Shown: positions 44,153 to 54,786, counted from the first letter of the stretch. The stretch: 64,000 nt of DNA from Sanderia malayensis (GCA_013076295.1 RQOL01000729.1:3286001-3350000), one strand, 5' to 3'. A program made the numbers and translations. Notes: generated by a model from the sequence alone, not told the origin.

Positions 44153-45200
44153 TTAAGAGTCAAATCTGTAGCGAACAGGAAAATGGACATGTCTTCCAGA
44201 GCGAGTGGTGCGCTGGAAAGGGGGCTGAGCAGGCAGTTGTTGTGGGGGTGGTTGCTGTGGGGTAGATGCGGGAGTAAGTGGGGCGTTTTCTGAAAGCAAA
44301 GGTGGTGGCGATGTAACAGGTAAATAGGCTGTGTTGAGGTGTGCGACTTTGAGGCGGTCAATGCTGACTGTATTACGTTTGCCTTTGATGTCGAGTAAAA
44401 AATGCTTGTCGTTGCGATGAAAAACTTTGTAAGGGCCATCGTAAGGTGCTTGCGGAGGCTTTCGGACAGAATCGTGTCTAACGAAGACGTGTGTTCAGGA
44501 GGCAAGGTCAGCTGGTATGTGCGAAGAGGGTGATTGTTGGCGAAGTGGAATTGCAGATAATTTTTGCATGACTAGCTGAAGACGATGAGCGTAGTTGGCT
44601 GGATCGAGGTCTGATTGGTTGCGAGATGGATTAAAGAATTTGCCAGGTATACGTAAAGCTGTTCCAAAGACGAGCTGAAAAGGTGTGCAATCGAGGTCGT
44701 CTTTAATTGTATTACGAATTGAAAGGAGAACGAGGGGCAATGCTTCGGACCATTTGCTTGCATCAGGGTGTGCTTTCAAGGGGGACTTGAGTTGGCGATG
44801 AAATCGTTCTACCATACCGTTTGCACATGGGTGGTATGAGGTAGTGCGTATACGTTTAATGCCAAGGAGTGTTGTGAGTGTTTTGAAGATCGAAGATTCA
44901 AATTGTGCGCCGCAGTCGGTCGTAATGGTGGATGGGATACCGAAATGAGAAATCCAATGTTGAAGGAAGTGACATGCGACAGTTTCGGCTGTGATATCTG
45001 CAATTGGAATTGCTACCAGCCATCGTGTAAATCGATCCATACAAGTGAGTAGATATCGAAATCCGTTCGAAGGTGGTAGTGGACCTACGAAATTGATATG
45101 TATGTGATCAAATCGGGCATCTGGCGTAGCAAATGTACCAATGGGTGCGACAGTGTGACGTTAAATTTTGAATCGTTGACAAGGAATGCAGGAACGAGTC
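44153..45200 (-). pseudogene. Gypsy integrase with C-terminal tail
   Basis: Integrase core: first Asp in the HIHINFVGPLPPSN region (Asn at the position often occupied by Asp in HIDFVGP, so possibly lost), second Asp in TTDCGAQFES, Glu in GMVERFHRQLK. Nonsense codons are seen near 45160 and, between ADLAS and THVFVRHD, at about 44500. The tail PPQAPYDGPYKVFHR, DIKGKRNTVSIDRLK resembles the GPY/F-type end of Gypsy integrases and stops at 44153. Confidence 0.8.
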
Positions 45201-45537
45201 CAACGTTGAAGGACAGTGTTGATGTTGGGCCAAACGTAGCATGCGGTGATTAGATTCTGTGTGGCGCGAATACCCGGATGAGATTCCCTTAGTTGAAGTG
45301 AGGAGGTATCGTTCAATTAATGTAGATCTGTGTCTTCTTGTTGTGCTTTGGAGAGCGGTGTGAAATCGATTGGTGGTGCCAGGTGCAATGAATTAACTTC
45401 AGTTCGGGACAAAGCGTCAGCAACGACATTTTCTTTGCCAGTAATGTGGCGGATGTCGGTGGTGAATTGCGATATGAAGTCAAAATGGTGGATTTCACGT
45501 GGAGAATGGCGATCGGCAGACGAGGCTAATGCGTACG

Positions 45538-46281
45538 TTAATGGCTTATGGTCGGTGAGAACGTAAAATTTGCGACCTTCCAGACAATGTCGGAAATGTG
45601 AAGTGAAAGATATACGGCGAGTAGTTCATGACCAAATGTACTATACTTGATTTCAGTGGCTTGTAATTGTTTTGAAAAGAATGAAATCGGCTGCCAAGAA
45701 CCGTTAATGCGTTGTTGTAGAACAGATCCTATGGCAAAATTAGATGCATCGACCATGAGGCAATAGGGAGAATGGGGTGATGGATGGACCAGTAACGTAG
45801 CATCTGAAAGTGCTGATTTAATGGCTGTAAATGAAGCAAGTGCAGCTTCGTTGAGATGAAGAGCGTTTCTGGTGTGTTGACAACCCAGAAGATCTGTGAA
45901 TGGTTGAGCGATGGTTGCACAGTTTGGAATAAAACGACGATAAAAGTGGATTAAGCCTAGGAATTCGCGCAGTTGACGTAGTGATGTAGGTGCCGGAAAA
46001 TCGCGTATAGCAGAAACTTTGGTTTGCAGCGGAGAGATTCCTTCTACGGAGATGTGATGACCGAGAATTTCTAGTGAAGATGAACCAAAGACACATTTTG
46101 CTGGGTTGATTACGACGCCAAATTCGGATAAACGAGTGAAGAGCAGATCTATATGTTGAAGGTGTTCTGCTTCTGAAGCGCTGGCAATTAGTAAGTCATC
46201 AATATAATCGTAAACCAAGTCAAGACCATGTAATACTTGATTAATAAAGCGTTGAAATGTTTGTGCAGCATTATGTAGACC
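45538..46281 (-). pseudogene. Gypsy reverse transcriptase C-part and RNase H
   Basis: Continues the RT after the insertion: HNAAQTFQRFINQVL, the catalytic YIDDLLIAS, LEILGHHIS, LREFLGLIHFYRRFIP, then the RNase H start CLMVDASNFAIGSVLQQ with catalytic Asp and the Glu in FGHELLAVY. The reading frame then breaks near 45560. Order and motifs are those of Ty3/Gypsy pol. Confidence 0.9.
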
Positions 46282-46603
46282 TTTGGAATCACGGTTACTG
46301 TTCGCGTAATAACTTGTGTTACCAACAAGAAGGCAAGAATTCGCGTGTCTTTGCTTCAAGAATTGAGAGCAAGAAAATATTCGTGTGCGTTGTGTGAAAA
46401 CTATGATCTAACTGATTCATTAAACTTTGTACATAAAACTAACAATCAAAATAAAATCAGGTGCGAATATCAGAGGAAAGAGAATGACAGGTGATGATGA
46501 GAAGTTATTTACCGACAGGATGGATTAGGGAGAAAAGACGTTAGTGTCAAGGTGTTAGAATTTTGATTAGAATTGTCATTGTCTGTTGATATTGAAACGC
46601 TAC
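46282..46603. mobile_element. 322-bp insertion inside Gypsy RT (possible solo LTR)
   Basis: It separates PFGL from HNAAQTF, two parts of one RT motif. The flanks share AGACC (46277-46281 and 46604-46608) as a 5-bp duplication. On the minus strand the insert starts GTAGCGTTTCAATATC and ends GTGATTCCAAA and has no coding capacity. Size and duplication fit a solo LTR, but the ends are not the classic TG..CA. Confidence 0.55.
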
Positions 46604-47454
46604 AGACCAAATGGCATGTGGGCAAACTCAAATAATCCGAAGGGGGTAGTAATAGCAGTTTTGGGAATATCAACAGGTTCTACTGGGATTTGATGGTAAG
46701 CGCTGACGAGATCAATTTTTGAAAATATTGTTTTCCCATGTAGCGTTGTTGTAAAATCTTGAATGTGTGGAATGGGGTAACGATCCGGAATTGTGACATT
46801 GTTATGTGCGCGGTAATCACCACATGGTCTCCAATCTCCTGGGGTTGACTTAGGAACCACGTGAAGTGGAGAGGACCAACTGCTATATGATGGCCGAATG
46901 ATACCAAGTTGGAGCATGTGATCGAATTCACGCTTGGCTATTGCCAATCGATCAGGTGCAAGACGGCGTGGATGGCTGAAGACAGGAGGACCTTTGGTTT
47001 CAATGTGGTGTGTAACATTATGTTTGACTGCTGATTCATCATAGTTTGGCCTTGTTATTGAATTAAATTTGGTAAGAAGTTCTTTGTATTTGTGGTTAAC
47101 TTCGGGAATTGCAAACATTAGCTGAGGTGAAGTCTCTGATGAAGGAATGCCTTGAATTTTTAAATTAGTGGTTGTATCAAATATTAGACGATGACGAACG
47201 TTAACATTTAACGAAAAATATGAAAGGAAATTGGCTTCACTAATAGGTGTTGGAATATCCGCAATAATAAAAATCCAACGAAAGAGTTGACGCAAACCAA
47301 GGTTCAAGGTTAACGATCGTTCACCATACGTTGCAATGGACGAGGTATTAACGGCTTGAAGTTGGAGGTTCGTGATCTTGTGACGTTTGTCTGAAGGGCG
47401 ACATGGAATAACACTAACGGATGCGCCGGTATCTACTAAAAATCTAATTCCCAA
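46604..47454 (-). pseudogene. Gypsy protease and RT N-part
   Basis: Retroviral-type aspartic protease [13 protein letters not shown] at the start, then linker, then RT: the [20 protein letters not shown] primer-grip region, [39 protein letters not shown] and [13 protein letters not shown], where the insertion interrupts. This part has one open frame of 284 codons. The preceding [12 protein letters not shown] lies in the same frame. Confidence 0.9.
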
Positions 47455-47574
47455 ATAACGGTTGGTGACGTAGTGGAGACGACAATTGTGTAATGTGCCA
47501 GAGGGTCTTGTCGCAGCTAAACTCTGGCTGGGCCGTTTCCCTGTTGTTGTGCACTGTGAGCTGGCTGTGGAGGA

Positions 47575-47617
47575 GCAGTAGGGGTTACGTAAAAAATCTT
47601 TACGTAACCCCTACTGC
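47575..47617. repeat. Perfect 19-bp palindrome at a junction
   Basis: GCAGTAGGGGTTACGTAAA (47575-47593) and its exact reverse complement (47599-47617) surround AAATC. It lies exactly where Gypsy gag sequence stops and unrelated sequence with a DUF6589-like frame begins. It could be a transposon end, two fused TIRs, or a fold-back rearrangement scar. Confidence 0.85.
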
Positions 47618-47654
47618 GTACTACCCCTTTTTTAATTTTTACGAAAAAATCTAC

Positions 47655-48410
47655 ATGTACAATAAAGTTAGAGAGAATCATGAGAAAAAAGTTCATTCCC
47701 TTGATTTTGAAGAATGTGGTGTATTCCAAGAAGGAAGTGCAAGTACTCATGTTGACAAGACTGATGATGTATACAATTACTGCACAGCAAAGTTAAATCT
47801 AGGTCTTCTGTTGAGGAATGCAGATGACTCTGTAAAAGAAGGTCATCGCGAAAGAATAATATGGCGCTGGAAATTTATTTTGTTATATTTTAAGGCATAT
47901 GGTCATCATACGTATGCTTATGCAGCATTGTTACTACAAGCTAGGTTAAACTGGATTTATACTGAAGCCCAGGCAGAGCAATTGATTTGGAACAAAACTG
48001 TTAACAAAAAAGGCGGCAAAGAGCTCAACATTTCATGTCATTTAGGGTTAGAGCAAGTAAACTGCTTGACAAAGGAGCTGCTACACAACTGGGGAGTCAA
48101 TTTTAATGAGGTTTCAGCTAAGAGAGAATCAATGGCAATTGGATTCTTGGAAAAAATTCTTGAAACTGCCCAAAATGAAACCTTCACCACAGCCCCAAGT
48201 GGACATCATAAGAAAAAGACAAAAGAAACTGATTTAAAACATCTTGTTGAAAACCTGTCATCAAGAAAAATATTTGACAACACAATTGGCAGGCAGTATG
48301 AGAAATTGAGAGGTTTCAATAGAAATTTATTAGCAAAGCTCACTGTCTCCTCACTATCATCATGGCTAACAGATTTACTGAAGAAGTTCTCCAAGAAATA
48401 TCCATCATAA
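47655..48410 (+). CDS. DUF6589-like protein, C-terminal part
   Basis: An open frame of 251 codons from an ATG at 47655; the frame runs upstream through the palindrome into Gypsy sequence, so the true N-terminus is missing. Motifs such as RIIWRWKFILLYFKAYGHHTY, AEQLIWNKTVNKKGGKELN, CHLGLEQVNCLTKELL and HNWGVNF resemble the conserved C-terminal half of DUF6589 proteins, which are expanded in cnidarians, sponges and fungi and often sit near mobile elements. Biochemical function is unknown. No nonsense codon interrupts it. The name rests on remembered motif style only. Confidence 0.55.
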   Translation: MYNKVRENHEKKVHSLDFEECGVFQEGSASTHVDKTDDVYNYCTAKLNLGLLLRNADDSVKEGHRERIIWRWKFILLYFKAYGHHTYAYAALLLQARLNWIYTEAQAEQLIWNKTVNKKGGKELNISCHLGLEQVNCLTKELLHNWGVNFNEVSAKRESMAIGFLEKILETAQNETFTTAPSGHHKKKTKETDLKHLVENLSSRKIFDNTIGRQYEKLRGFNRNLLAKLTVSSLSSWLTDLLKKFSKKYPS

Positions 48411-49108
48411 GCAACATGCTCAATCATCTCATCATACAGAGTAGATAGTGTATGTATATATATACTGCCAGGTTGGAATACACCATGTGTTTTCTTAATA
48501 CTTGTTGCCTGTGTGCGCTGTGACAAAAGTATGTGGTTGTGTGGGCTGATCAGGAAGTTCACTGTCACAAAATGTTTTGAATCGTTAGGGAAAAGAAATT
48601 ATTCGTTTTGTTGTCATGCTCCCTCTACAAACAAGTAGACAAACAATCTAGCTAAGTCTACAAATTGATACGCTACTAACGGAGGCATTTTTTGTAACAA
48701 TATTAAAATGGGCACGCAAATTTTAAAGCGATTATGTGTAGAGAACAAAGCAAAACCCTCTGAAGTGGAAAATGAAAACAAGCAATGCTGTGGAGGCGAT
48801 ATTTTCATTTTTCCACCTCAGCGAGTTTTGCTCTGTTTTCCAGGTATTATCGCTTTCAAACTGGCATGTCCATTTCACTATTGCTATAAAATTTGCCTCT
48901 GTTTAGGCTACTACTAGCTGCATCCATTGACCATCATTGGCATTTTTTCTGCAAATGATCATGCTGAGCAAAATTTATTGTCTTTTTGTTTTTCTCTCTT
49001 GCCACAATCTGCCAGAAAATTTACCCTTTCTTTATTTTTAACTTTAAGAATTTTGTGACTAGGTAACTAACTAAATTTTTAGGAATTCTGATGAAAAAAC
49101 TGTAGTTA
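48411..49108. other. Spacer between DUF6589-like and RecQ-like genes
   Basis: No gene recognised. Short frames at 48614-48808 (-) and 48708-48917 (+) oppose each other and lack motifs. Confidence 0.4.
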
Positions 49109-49597
49109 TTACCATTTTGGGATACAATGAGCTTCATCTGCAACAATTAACAACACGCCTTTTTGGTATGTCTTTGAGATCAACATGTTCCTCCACATCT
49201 TGTTTCTTATCCAAGCCTCTGGGCTTCCAAAAATGATGAAATATTTGGCATCAAGAACATCATCCTTGATTATTTTTTCATCGTGAAGACAGCAGGCCGG
49301 TATACCAGCATCATTCAATTCTTTAACTTGTATCTCCATGATTGCAAGCAGTGGCGAAATAACCAAGACAATTTTTCTGTTTCTAAACATGGCAAAGTTA
49401 GATGGGCCTGAGGCATAAAGTTTCCTTGCCACAAGCGGTGCAATTTGATAAGGCAACGATTTCCAATGTCCAGTTGGCAATATGGCAAAAGTATCTTTAT
49501 TGTCAATGAACATTGATTTCATCATTTCAAATTGTTGTGGAGAAAGCGGTTTTATGTGCAGAAAACATTCCTGCAAAGTTTCATCCACAGCTTTCAT
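49109..49597 (-). pseudogene. Truncated RecQ-like DEAH helicase
   Basis: N-terminal helicase lobe only (about 163 codons from the ATG at 49597). Visible: a Q-motif-like LSPQQFEMMKS, Walker A as ILPTGHWKSLPYQ (RecQ normally has G-x-G-K-S, so the second Gly is changed), VLVISPLLAIMEIQV (motif Ia) and the DEAHCIPKW box, after which a stop falls. The second lobe is missing. RecQ-like ORFs are frequent in invertebrate mobile DNA; it lies convergent with the DUF6589-like frame. Confidence 0.75.
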
Positions 49598-49888
49598 CAG
49601 TTGTTCATCCAGTTCCAAGTTTGCGATATCACATCAGAATTCAGATCAGAATCACATTTCTTATTTCACCAACAACAACTTGATTGAAATCGCTTCAATT
49701 GATTTTCAAGGATGATTATCGATTGAACAATCACAATCCAGATCTCCATTTGGGGATCCTTTCTGTGATTGGTTGAAAAAACAACACCAGAACGAGATCG
49801 CCTATTGATGGATCCAGAGCCTCTATTTTCGCTTTCCTCCATCTCATTTAATTTTTCCAGTATCTTCGAGGCTCTGGTACCCAGGGTA

Positions 49889-50110
49889 GCAATGCTGCTG
49901 CCTGGGTTGGTGTTGGTAACACCAGGAAGTCAATTAGCTTTGTAGACAGCACTGGCTGTGGTGAATGGAGAGAAGAGAGTGGGAGTTCTGTTTGATACCG
50001 GAGCCATAAAAGTATCCTGGTCAGTGCAATTTTGGCAGGAAAATTCTTCTGCGTAACTATGGCTACTGTTAAAAAAATATTCAATCAGATGAGGTTTCAA
50101 AATATCTCGC
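49889..50110 (+). pseudogene. BEL/Pao protease fragment, copy 1
   Basis: Same coding segment as 53477-53700 (TALAVVNG, VLFDTGSHKS-type aspartic protease motif) but broken by indels and a stop (AGACAGCACTGGC after TTTGTAG). Too short to function. Confidence 0.7.
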
Positions 50111-50454
50111 AATAATATATGAAAATCTTCAGTAGAGCAGAAAACTGTTTTTGTATTACTGTGGCAAAGGTGAATTCCCACTATAAAGTAAAGTTGTTAG
50201 ATTAACATTTGTTGGATTTTCTACTCAAGTGATCAAAATGGTACTATCAGTGGCATTTCTAAAATTTCAAGAAAACCAATGTTCGGTAAAGGGAAATGTT
50301 GTCCAGCTAAGAGTGAAAATAATCATCACAATAAAAGTGCTTGCTCAGTTTGCTGTCAATACTAATTGAATTATGGTGGGAAATATTGTTGTCTTCCATG
50401 AAAATATGATCATTGATAAAATGAAGTAGTGATCCCCTGTTGTAAATGCTGTAT

Positions 50455-50536
50455 GCTGTGATGGCCGAGTGGTTAAGGCGTTTGACTCGAAATCAAATGG
50501 GATATTCCCTCGCAGGTTCGAATCCTGCTCACAGCG
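50455..50536 (+). tRNA. tRNA-Ser, anticodon CGA
   Basis: An 82-nt cloverleaf: acceptor GCTGTGA/TCACAGC, D arm GCC..GGC with GTGGTTAA loop, anticodon stem TTTGA/TCAAA with loop CTCGAAA (CGA, reads UCG), a long class-II variable arm (TGGGATATTCCC) as expected for Ser, T stem GCAGG/CCTGC with TTCGAAT, discriminator G. All stems pair, so it may be functional. A T-rich tract (GATTTTTGC) rather than a clear TTTT follows shortly after. It sits in a roughly 600-bp unit repeated downstream with decayed tRNAs. Confidence 0.9.
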
Positions 50537-51057
50537 ATCCTTGCCAGCAATGTTAGTTTACTGTGACGATTTTTGCTATCGTAGAGAATGTCACACAAAA
50601 AGAGTTTTATTACATATCACAAAGTTATGTTGAACCGGTTATTAGAGCAATCAATTTTGTACATGTTACTGTGACTTGGGTAAATCATCATTACAGAGGC
50701 TGGACTTGACACTATGCACTTGCTAAATGTGATGGGCAAAAAATGACTTTCGATTGCAAGGTGCAAAATCATTCCAGATATTTCGAAATTGTAAGAAAAA
50801 AAGATTGCCATATAAACTTGTTTGATTTCTTAATCAACTGCCCAAAATGATGCCCAATTGAATTACTGATGTATTAACCAAACAAATGTTCCAATACAAG
50901 GAAATGTTGTTTAATTAGGCCTGTAGATTATGTTCTCAATTCAAGTTGGTACTGAGATCACTCTTTTTTTAATTTACAATGCATGCGAAATATCAATGTT
51001 TCAGAAGAAACATAGTCATGCTTCAAAATATGACAGTCCATTATATTAAAAGTAAAC

Positions 51058-51139
51058 ACTGTGATCACTGACTGGGTGAAGCTTTGCATATGAATTGAAA
51101 TGGGACACTCTTTTCCAGTTTGGGGTCCAGTTCACAGCG
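51058..51139 (+). pseudogene. Decayed tRNA-Ser copy 2
   Basis: Aligns with the tRNA at 50455 about 603 bp upstream: ACTGTGA start, GACTGGGTGAAG for the D arm, TGAATTGAAATGGGACA for the anticodon 3' stem and variable arm, TCACAGCG end. The anticodon loop, D stem and T stem are destroyed. Confidence 0.65.
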
Positions 51140-51661
51140 ATTGTTCTACCAACATTACATAGAGGAATCATTTGTTGATGTTGTAGATAATTTGTCATGA
51201 CAGGTGTTTCCCATATGGCAACGAGATATGAACTAGGTTACTAAACCAAATGATTGGCTCCATCTCATATTTACACTCAGGAATTACCTTATGGAGGCTA
51301 CACTGGACACCCTGTCTTTCCTAAATTTGATGAACTGATAGTCAACTGATAGTTCAAAGTATGATATCAGTGTCACTGGTTTGAAGTTGAAGGAAAAACT
51401 TTTTAAAAAAGTACGTTTTCTTGATCTGTTAATGAAGTGGTAAAAAAGAGGTTTTCAGTACTTTTCCGAACTATGAAACATAAAAAATTTCAAAAGGGGA
51501 AGAGGGATTTTTTTCAACTGTGTATTAAAAAGATCCTCATAATGTAAGTAAGTTACTGAGAACAATCAAAGAATTAAATTAACTGCCTTTGGAAATATGG
51601 ATGCTTTGAGTACAAACATTGTCATTGGTGCAGATAGCAGAGTCACTGTAGTAAATGCTGC

Positions 51662-51727
51662 AAGGTGTAATGTGTTAAAAGTGTCTGACTGTATATCATG
51701 TGGCATCTTCCTTCAGGGGTTTGTATC
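51662..51727 (+). pseudogene. Decayed tRNA-Ser copy 3, cut by a BEL/Pao LTR
   Basis: Aligns with 50455 onward about 1.2 kb upstream (preceded by AGTAAATGCTG as there): GTGTAATG, GTTAAAAGTGT, CTGACT, ATGTGGCATCTTCC, TCAGGGGTTT. It stops at 51727, where TGTTGAGGAACC of a probable LTR begins, so the last part of the T arm and acceptor are missing. Confidence 0.55.
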
Positions 51728-52125
51728 TGTTGAGGAACCTTGCGACCTGTGTGACCCGCGCATTAATACGCCTTAATCTGATGATTGTCATTCTTACAGT
51801 TGCCATATCAAATTTATTAATAATTGAGATTTACTCTAGGAGCTTGGAAACTAATTAATAGCCAGTTAGGAATTTAGTGACGTAACTTGATTGCATATTG
51901 TAACTTGGTCTATTCGCATTGGACGGTTTAATTTTGTAACTCTTGCGTTATTGGTAGATTTTATAACGTTATTTCCTCTTATGTAATCCCTAACATGAAT
52001 CATATCAGCATGTTTTAGAGTTCGATTATGTACTGTTAGAGTATGATGTGAATGAAAACAGTGAACTAGAAAACCAAATTGTTGTACTTGATCTTTGTGA
52101 TTTCTTAGTAATAATCAACGTCTAG
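51728..52125 (+). repeat. Probable 5' LTR of a second BEL/Pao element
   Basis: It starts TGTTGAGGAACCTTGCGACC and extends through AT-rich sequence to about 52125, followed by a leader and then Pao gag. No second LTR copy is present for comparison, so the 3' limit is a guess. Confidence 0.45.
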
Positions 52126-52195
52126 AATCAGCAAGGAAGACGGGTAGAATCTCCACATAAATGGTCCACCGAGGGGAATTTTCATTGAGTAAAAT

Positions 52196-53436
52196 GGAAA
52201 GTATTGCAAAATCTAAGAAGAAATGCAGGGCGTACAGAGCAGTTTGGACTAGAATGATTAAAAAGGCTGAAGAAATTCTCGCAGAGAAGTATAGATAGAC
52301 ACCAAAATCTTAAATATAGATAGCCACGGAAAGTGTTTGAAGAACTAAGAGACAAAAGGTAAGTTCTTAAGCAACTTGATGAAGAGATTTTGGATTTATT
52401 GATCAACAACGATAATGATGATGAAACGTGTGAGAATGAAGCAACGGAGGCCAGTGCAGTTCAAGAAAGGGTTGGAATATGTTTAAAATCGATCGAGAAT
52501 GCATTGCAACCAAAAGAGCAAGATATGAAATCTCTTGTAAATGCCCAGGGGCGAAAAGTGAAACTGCCGAAACTGGAACTGAAAAAATTTGGTTGGAACA
52601 CTGCTGAATGGCAAGAGTTCTGAGATGGGTTTCTTAGTGCTTTTCAAGACGATCCTACCCTGGCCAAAGTGGATAAGTTTAAATAATTGAGAAGCTATTT
52701 GGTAGAGCCAGCCAGAAGCGCTTTAAAGGGATTTCCTTTGACCGATGCAGATTATGATTCTGCAGTGGAGCTTATACGGAAACGCTATGCAAAGCCGAGA
52801 GTGATCAGGGGGACACACCTAAATGACATCATTAACTTGGCTCCATTCTTCACAGACAGGAATGTGCCTCGTTTGAGAAATTTGCATGACCAGATAGAGA
52901 CGCATTTTTGAGCCATGGAAACACAAGGAATTCCAAAGGAAACTTACTCGAGCATGAATGTGCCAATTGTTTTGAGCAAGATCCCGGAGAATATTTGAAA
53001 TAATATGATCAGATTTGGAGAAAATCACATGGAATGGAATTTGGATCAAATGTTACATGCCTTGGGCAAGGAACTGGACGTTCTGGAAGGGTATGTACCT
53101 CTTTTAAATTCTAATCAGAATGGCCTAAGAAGACCAGAGTACACGAGGCCAAATAAGCCTCAACAAAACAGGCCCACAACGGCCTCACCCTTGATCGCAG
53201 CCAAGGGAGGGCAGCCTAAATGCACGTTTTGCTTAGGAGGCCACCCTTCAGAGAGCTGTGAAACTGCAAAAGACCCTGAGTCTTGTAGAAAGGTGTTGAT
53301 TAAGTATGCTAAGTGTTTTAGTTGTTTTAAACCAGGGCATAGATATTTCAAGCGGTCAGCTAAGGTCAAATGTGACCACTTTAAGGGCGACCATCATCAG
53401 CTGATTTGCACCAGCACCACTGCTTGCTGCGCCTAA
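52196..53436 (+). pseudogene. BEL/Pao gag (DUF1759-like and zinc knuckles), degraded
   Basis: Frames at 52390-52623, 52687-52911 and 53005-53436 belong to one gag protein: KLPKLELKKFGWNTAEWQEF, FLSAFQDDP, RSALKGFPLTDADYDSAVEL, IRKRYAKPR, then two CCHC-like knuckles (CTFCLGGHPSESC; CFSCFKPGHRYFKRSAKVKC). Stops at about 52621, 52684, 52909 and 52996 interrupt it, partly Trp/Cys-to-stop type changes. It precedes the protease fragment at 53477. Confidence 0.8.
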
Positions 53437-53473
53437 GGAAATGCGCCCCAAGCCACAGTACCTGCCATAGATC

Positions 53474-54470
53474 GCAATGCTGCTGCCTGGGTTGGTGTTG
53501 GTAACACCAGCTCAGGAGATCAAGTAGCTTTGCAGACAGCACTGGCTGTGGTGAATGGAAATAGGGAGAAGAGAGTGCGAGTTCTGTTTGATACCGGGAG
53601 CCATAAAAGTATCCTAGTCAGTGCAATTTTGGCAGGAAAACTCTTCTGCGTAACATTGGCCACTGTTAGAAAAATGTTCAATGAGATGAGGTTTCAATAT
53701 ATATCACAATAATATATGAAAATCTTCAGTAGAGCAGAAAATCGTTTTTATATTACTGTGGCAAAAGTGAATTCCCACTATAAAGTAAAGTTGTTAGATT
53801 AACATTTGTTGCATTTTCTACTCAAGTGATCAAAATGGTAGTATCAGTGGCATTTCTAAAATTTCAAGAAAACCAATGTTTGGTAAAGGGAAATGTTGTC
53901 CAGCTAAGAGTGAAAATAATCTTGACAATAAAAGTGGTTGCTAAGATCGCTGTCAACTTTAATTGAATTATGGTGGGAAATATTGATGTCTTCCATGGAA
54001 ATATGACCATTGGTAAAATGAAGTGGTGATTCCCTGTTGTAAATGCTGTATGCTGTGATGGCCGAGTGGTTAAAGAGTTTGACTCGAAATCAAATGAGAT
54101 ATTCCCTCACACGTTCGAATCCTGCTCACAGCGATCCTTGCCGGTAGTGTTATTATACTGTGACACTTTTTGCTATCGTAGAGAATGTCACACGAAAAGG
54201 GTTTTATTACATATTACAAAGATATGTTGAACCGGTTATTAGAGCAATCAATTTTGTACATGTTACTGTGACTTGGGTAAATCATCATTACAGAGGCTGG
54301 ACTTTACACTATGCACTTGCTAAATGTGATGAGCAGAAAATGACTTTCTATTGCAAGGTGCAAAATCATTCCAGATAGTCTCGAAATTGTAAGCAAAAAG
54401 GATTGCGCTATAAACTTGTTTGATTTCTTAATCAACTGCCCAAAATGATGCCCAATTGAATTACTGAAGT
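53474..54470. repeat. Composite duplicated segment, copy 2
   Basis: Partner of 49886-50870. It carries the better-preserved BEL/Pao protease piece (ALAVVNGNREKRVRVLFDTG, 53530-53700), then the same non-coding unit and a decayed tRNA-Ser at 54052. The match ends near 54470, shortly before the alpha-kinase transposon. Confidence 0.85.
54052..54133 (+). pseudogene. tRNA-Ser(CGA) pseudogene, copy 4
   Basis: 82 nt matching 50455-50536. The acceptor and anticodon arms are intact, but the D stem is broken (TTAAAGA where TTAAGGC is needed) and the T stem reads ACACG against CCTGC. Likely non-functional. Confidence 0.8.
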
Positions 54471-54514
54471 ATGGTGGCCTATCACTGCCATTCAAGTTTT
54501 TCTATTAATGAAGA

Positions 54515-54675
54515 AAAATTCAAAACGAAATAAAACTCATTTCAAAATGAAAATTAAATCAATCAAAAAAAAATTCAAAACAAAATAAAACTCATTTCAA
54601 TATGAAAATGAAATCATTTACAAAAAAATTCAAAGCAAAATAAAACTCATTTCAAAATGAAAGTGAAACCAAATT
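54515..54675. repeat. Minisatellite of about 55-60 bp, three units
   Basis: The sequence AAATTCAAAAC(G/A)AAATAAAA, CTCATTTCAA.ATGAAAAT, GAAATCA repeats three times. Short CCTATC(A/G)CTGCCA motifs flank it at 54478-54490 and 54683-54695. Confidence 0.8.
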
Positions 54676-54697
54676 TTCTCTGCCCTATCGCTGCCAC

Positions 54698-54739
54698 AGT
54701 ATGCCATCATGCCTTGCGCGCATTTCCCGCCAAAGATTG
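54698..54739 (+). repeat. Left TIR of the alpha-kinase transposon
   Basis: 42 bp, inverse match to 63959-64000 with two differences (positions 6 and 24 of the repeat). Includes the palindromic-looking CCTTGCGCGC and TTTCCCGCCAAAGATTG. Confidence 0.85.
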
Positions 54740-54786
54740 CACATTTTTTCACCCGTTTTCATCAGTCAGTGTTTTTCTCGTTCCAA

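Larger units (their letters stand above)
43650..47580 (-). mobile_element. 5'-truncated Ty3/Gypsy retrotransposon
   Basis: From high to low coordinates: the end of gag, then protease, RT, RNase H, integrase, integrase tail, a purine-rich tract and a probable 3' LTR. Gag and the 5' LTR are lost at a sharp junction near 47580, next to a palindrome. Frameshifts, nonsense codons and a 322-bp insertion in RT make it inactive. Confidence 0.85.
49886..50870. repeat. Composite duplicated segment, copy 1
   Basis: From GCAATGCTGCTGCCTGGGTT to about 50870 this matches 53474-54470 with small differences. It comprises a BEL/Pao protease fragment (to about 50110) fused to a tRNA-Ser-bearing unit. The spacing between copies is about 3.59 kb. 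The left edge at 49886 is abrupt. Confidence 0.85.

Noticed and set aside
43987..44505. 172-codon minus-strand frame
   Set aside because: Alternate frame of the Gypsy integrase tail; the true frame shows the GPY-type tail after a nonsense codon.
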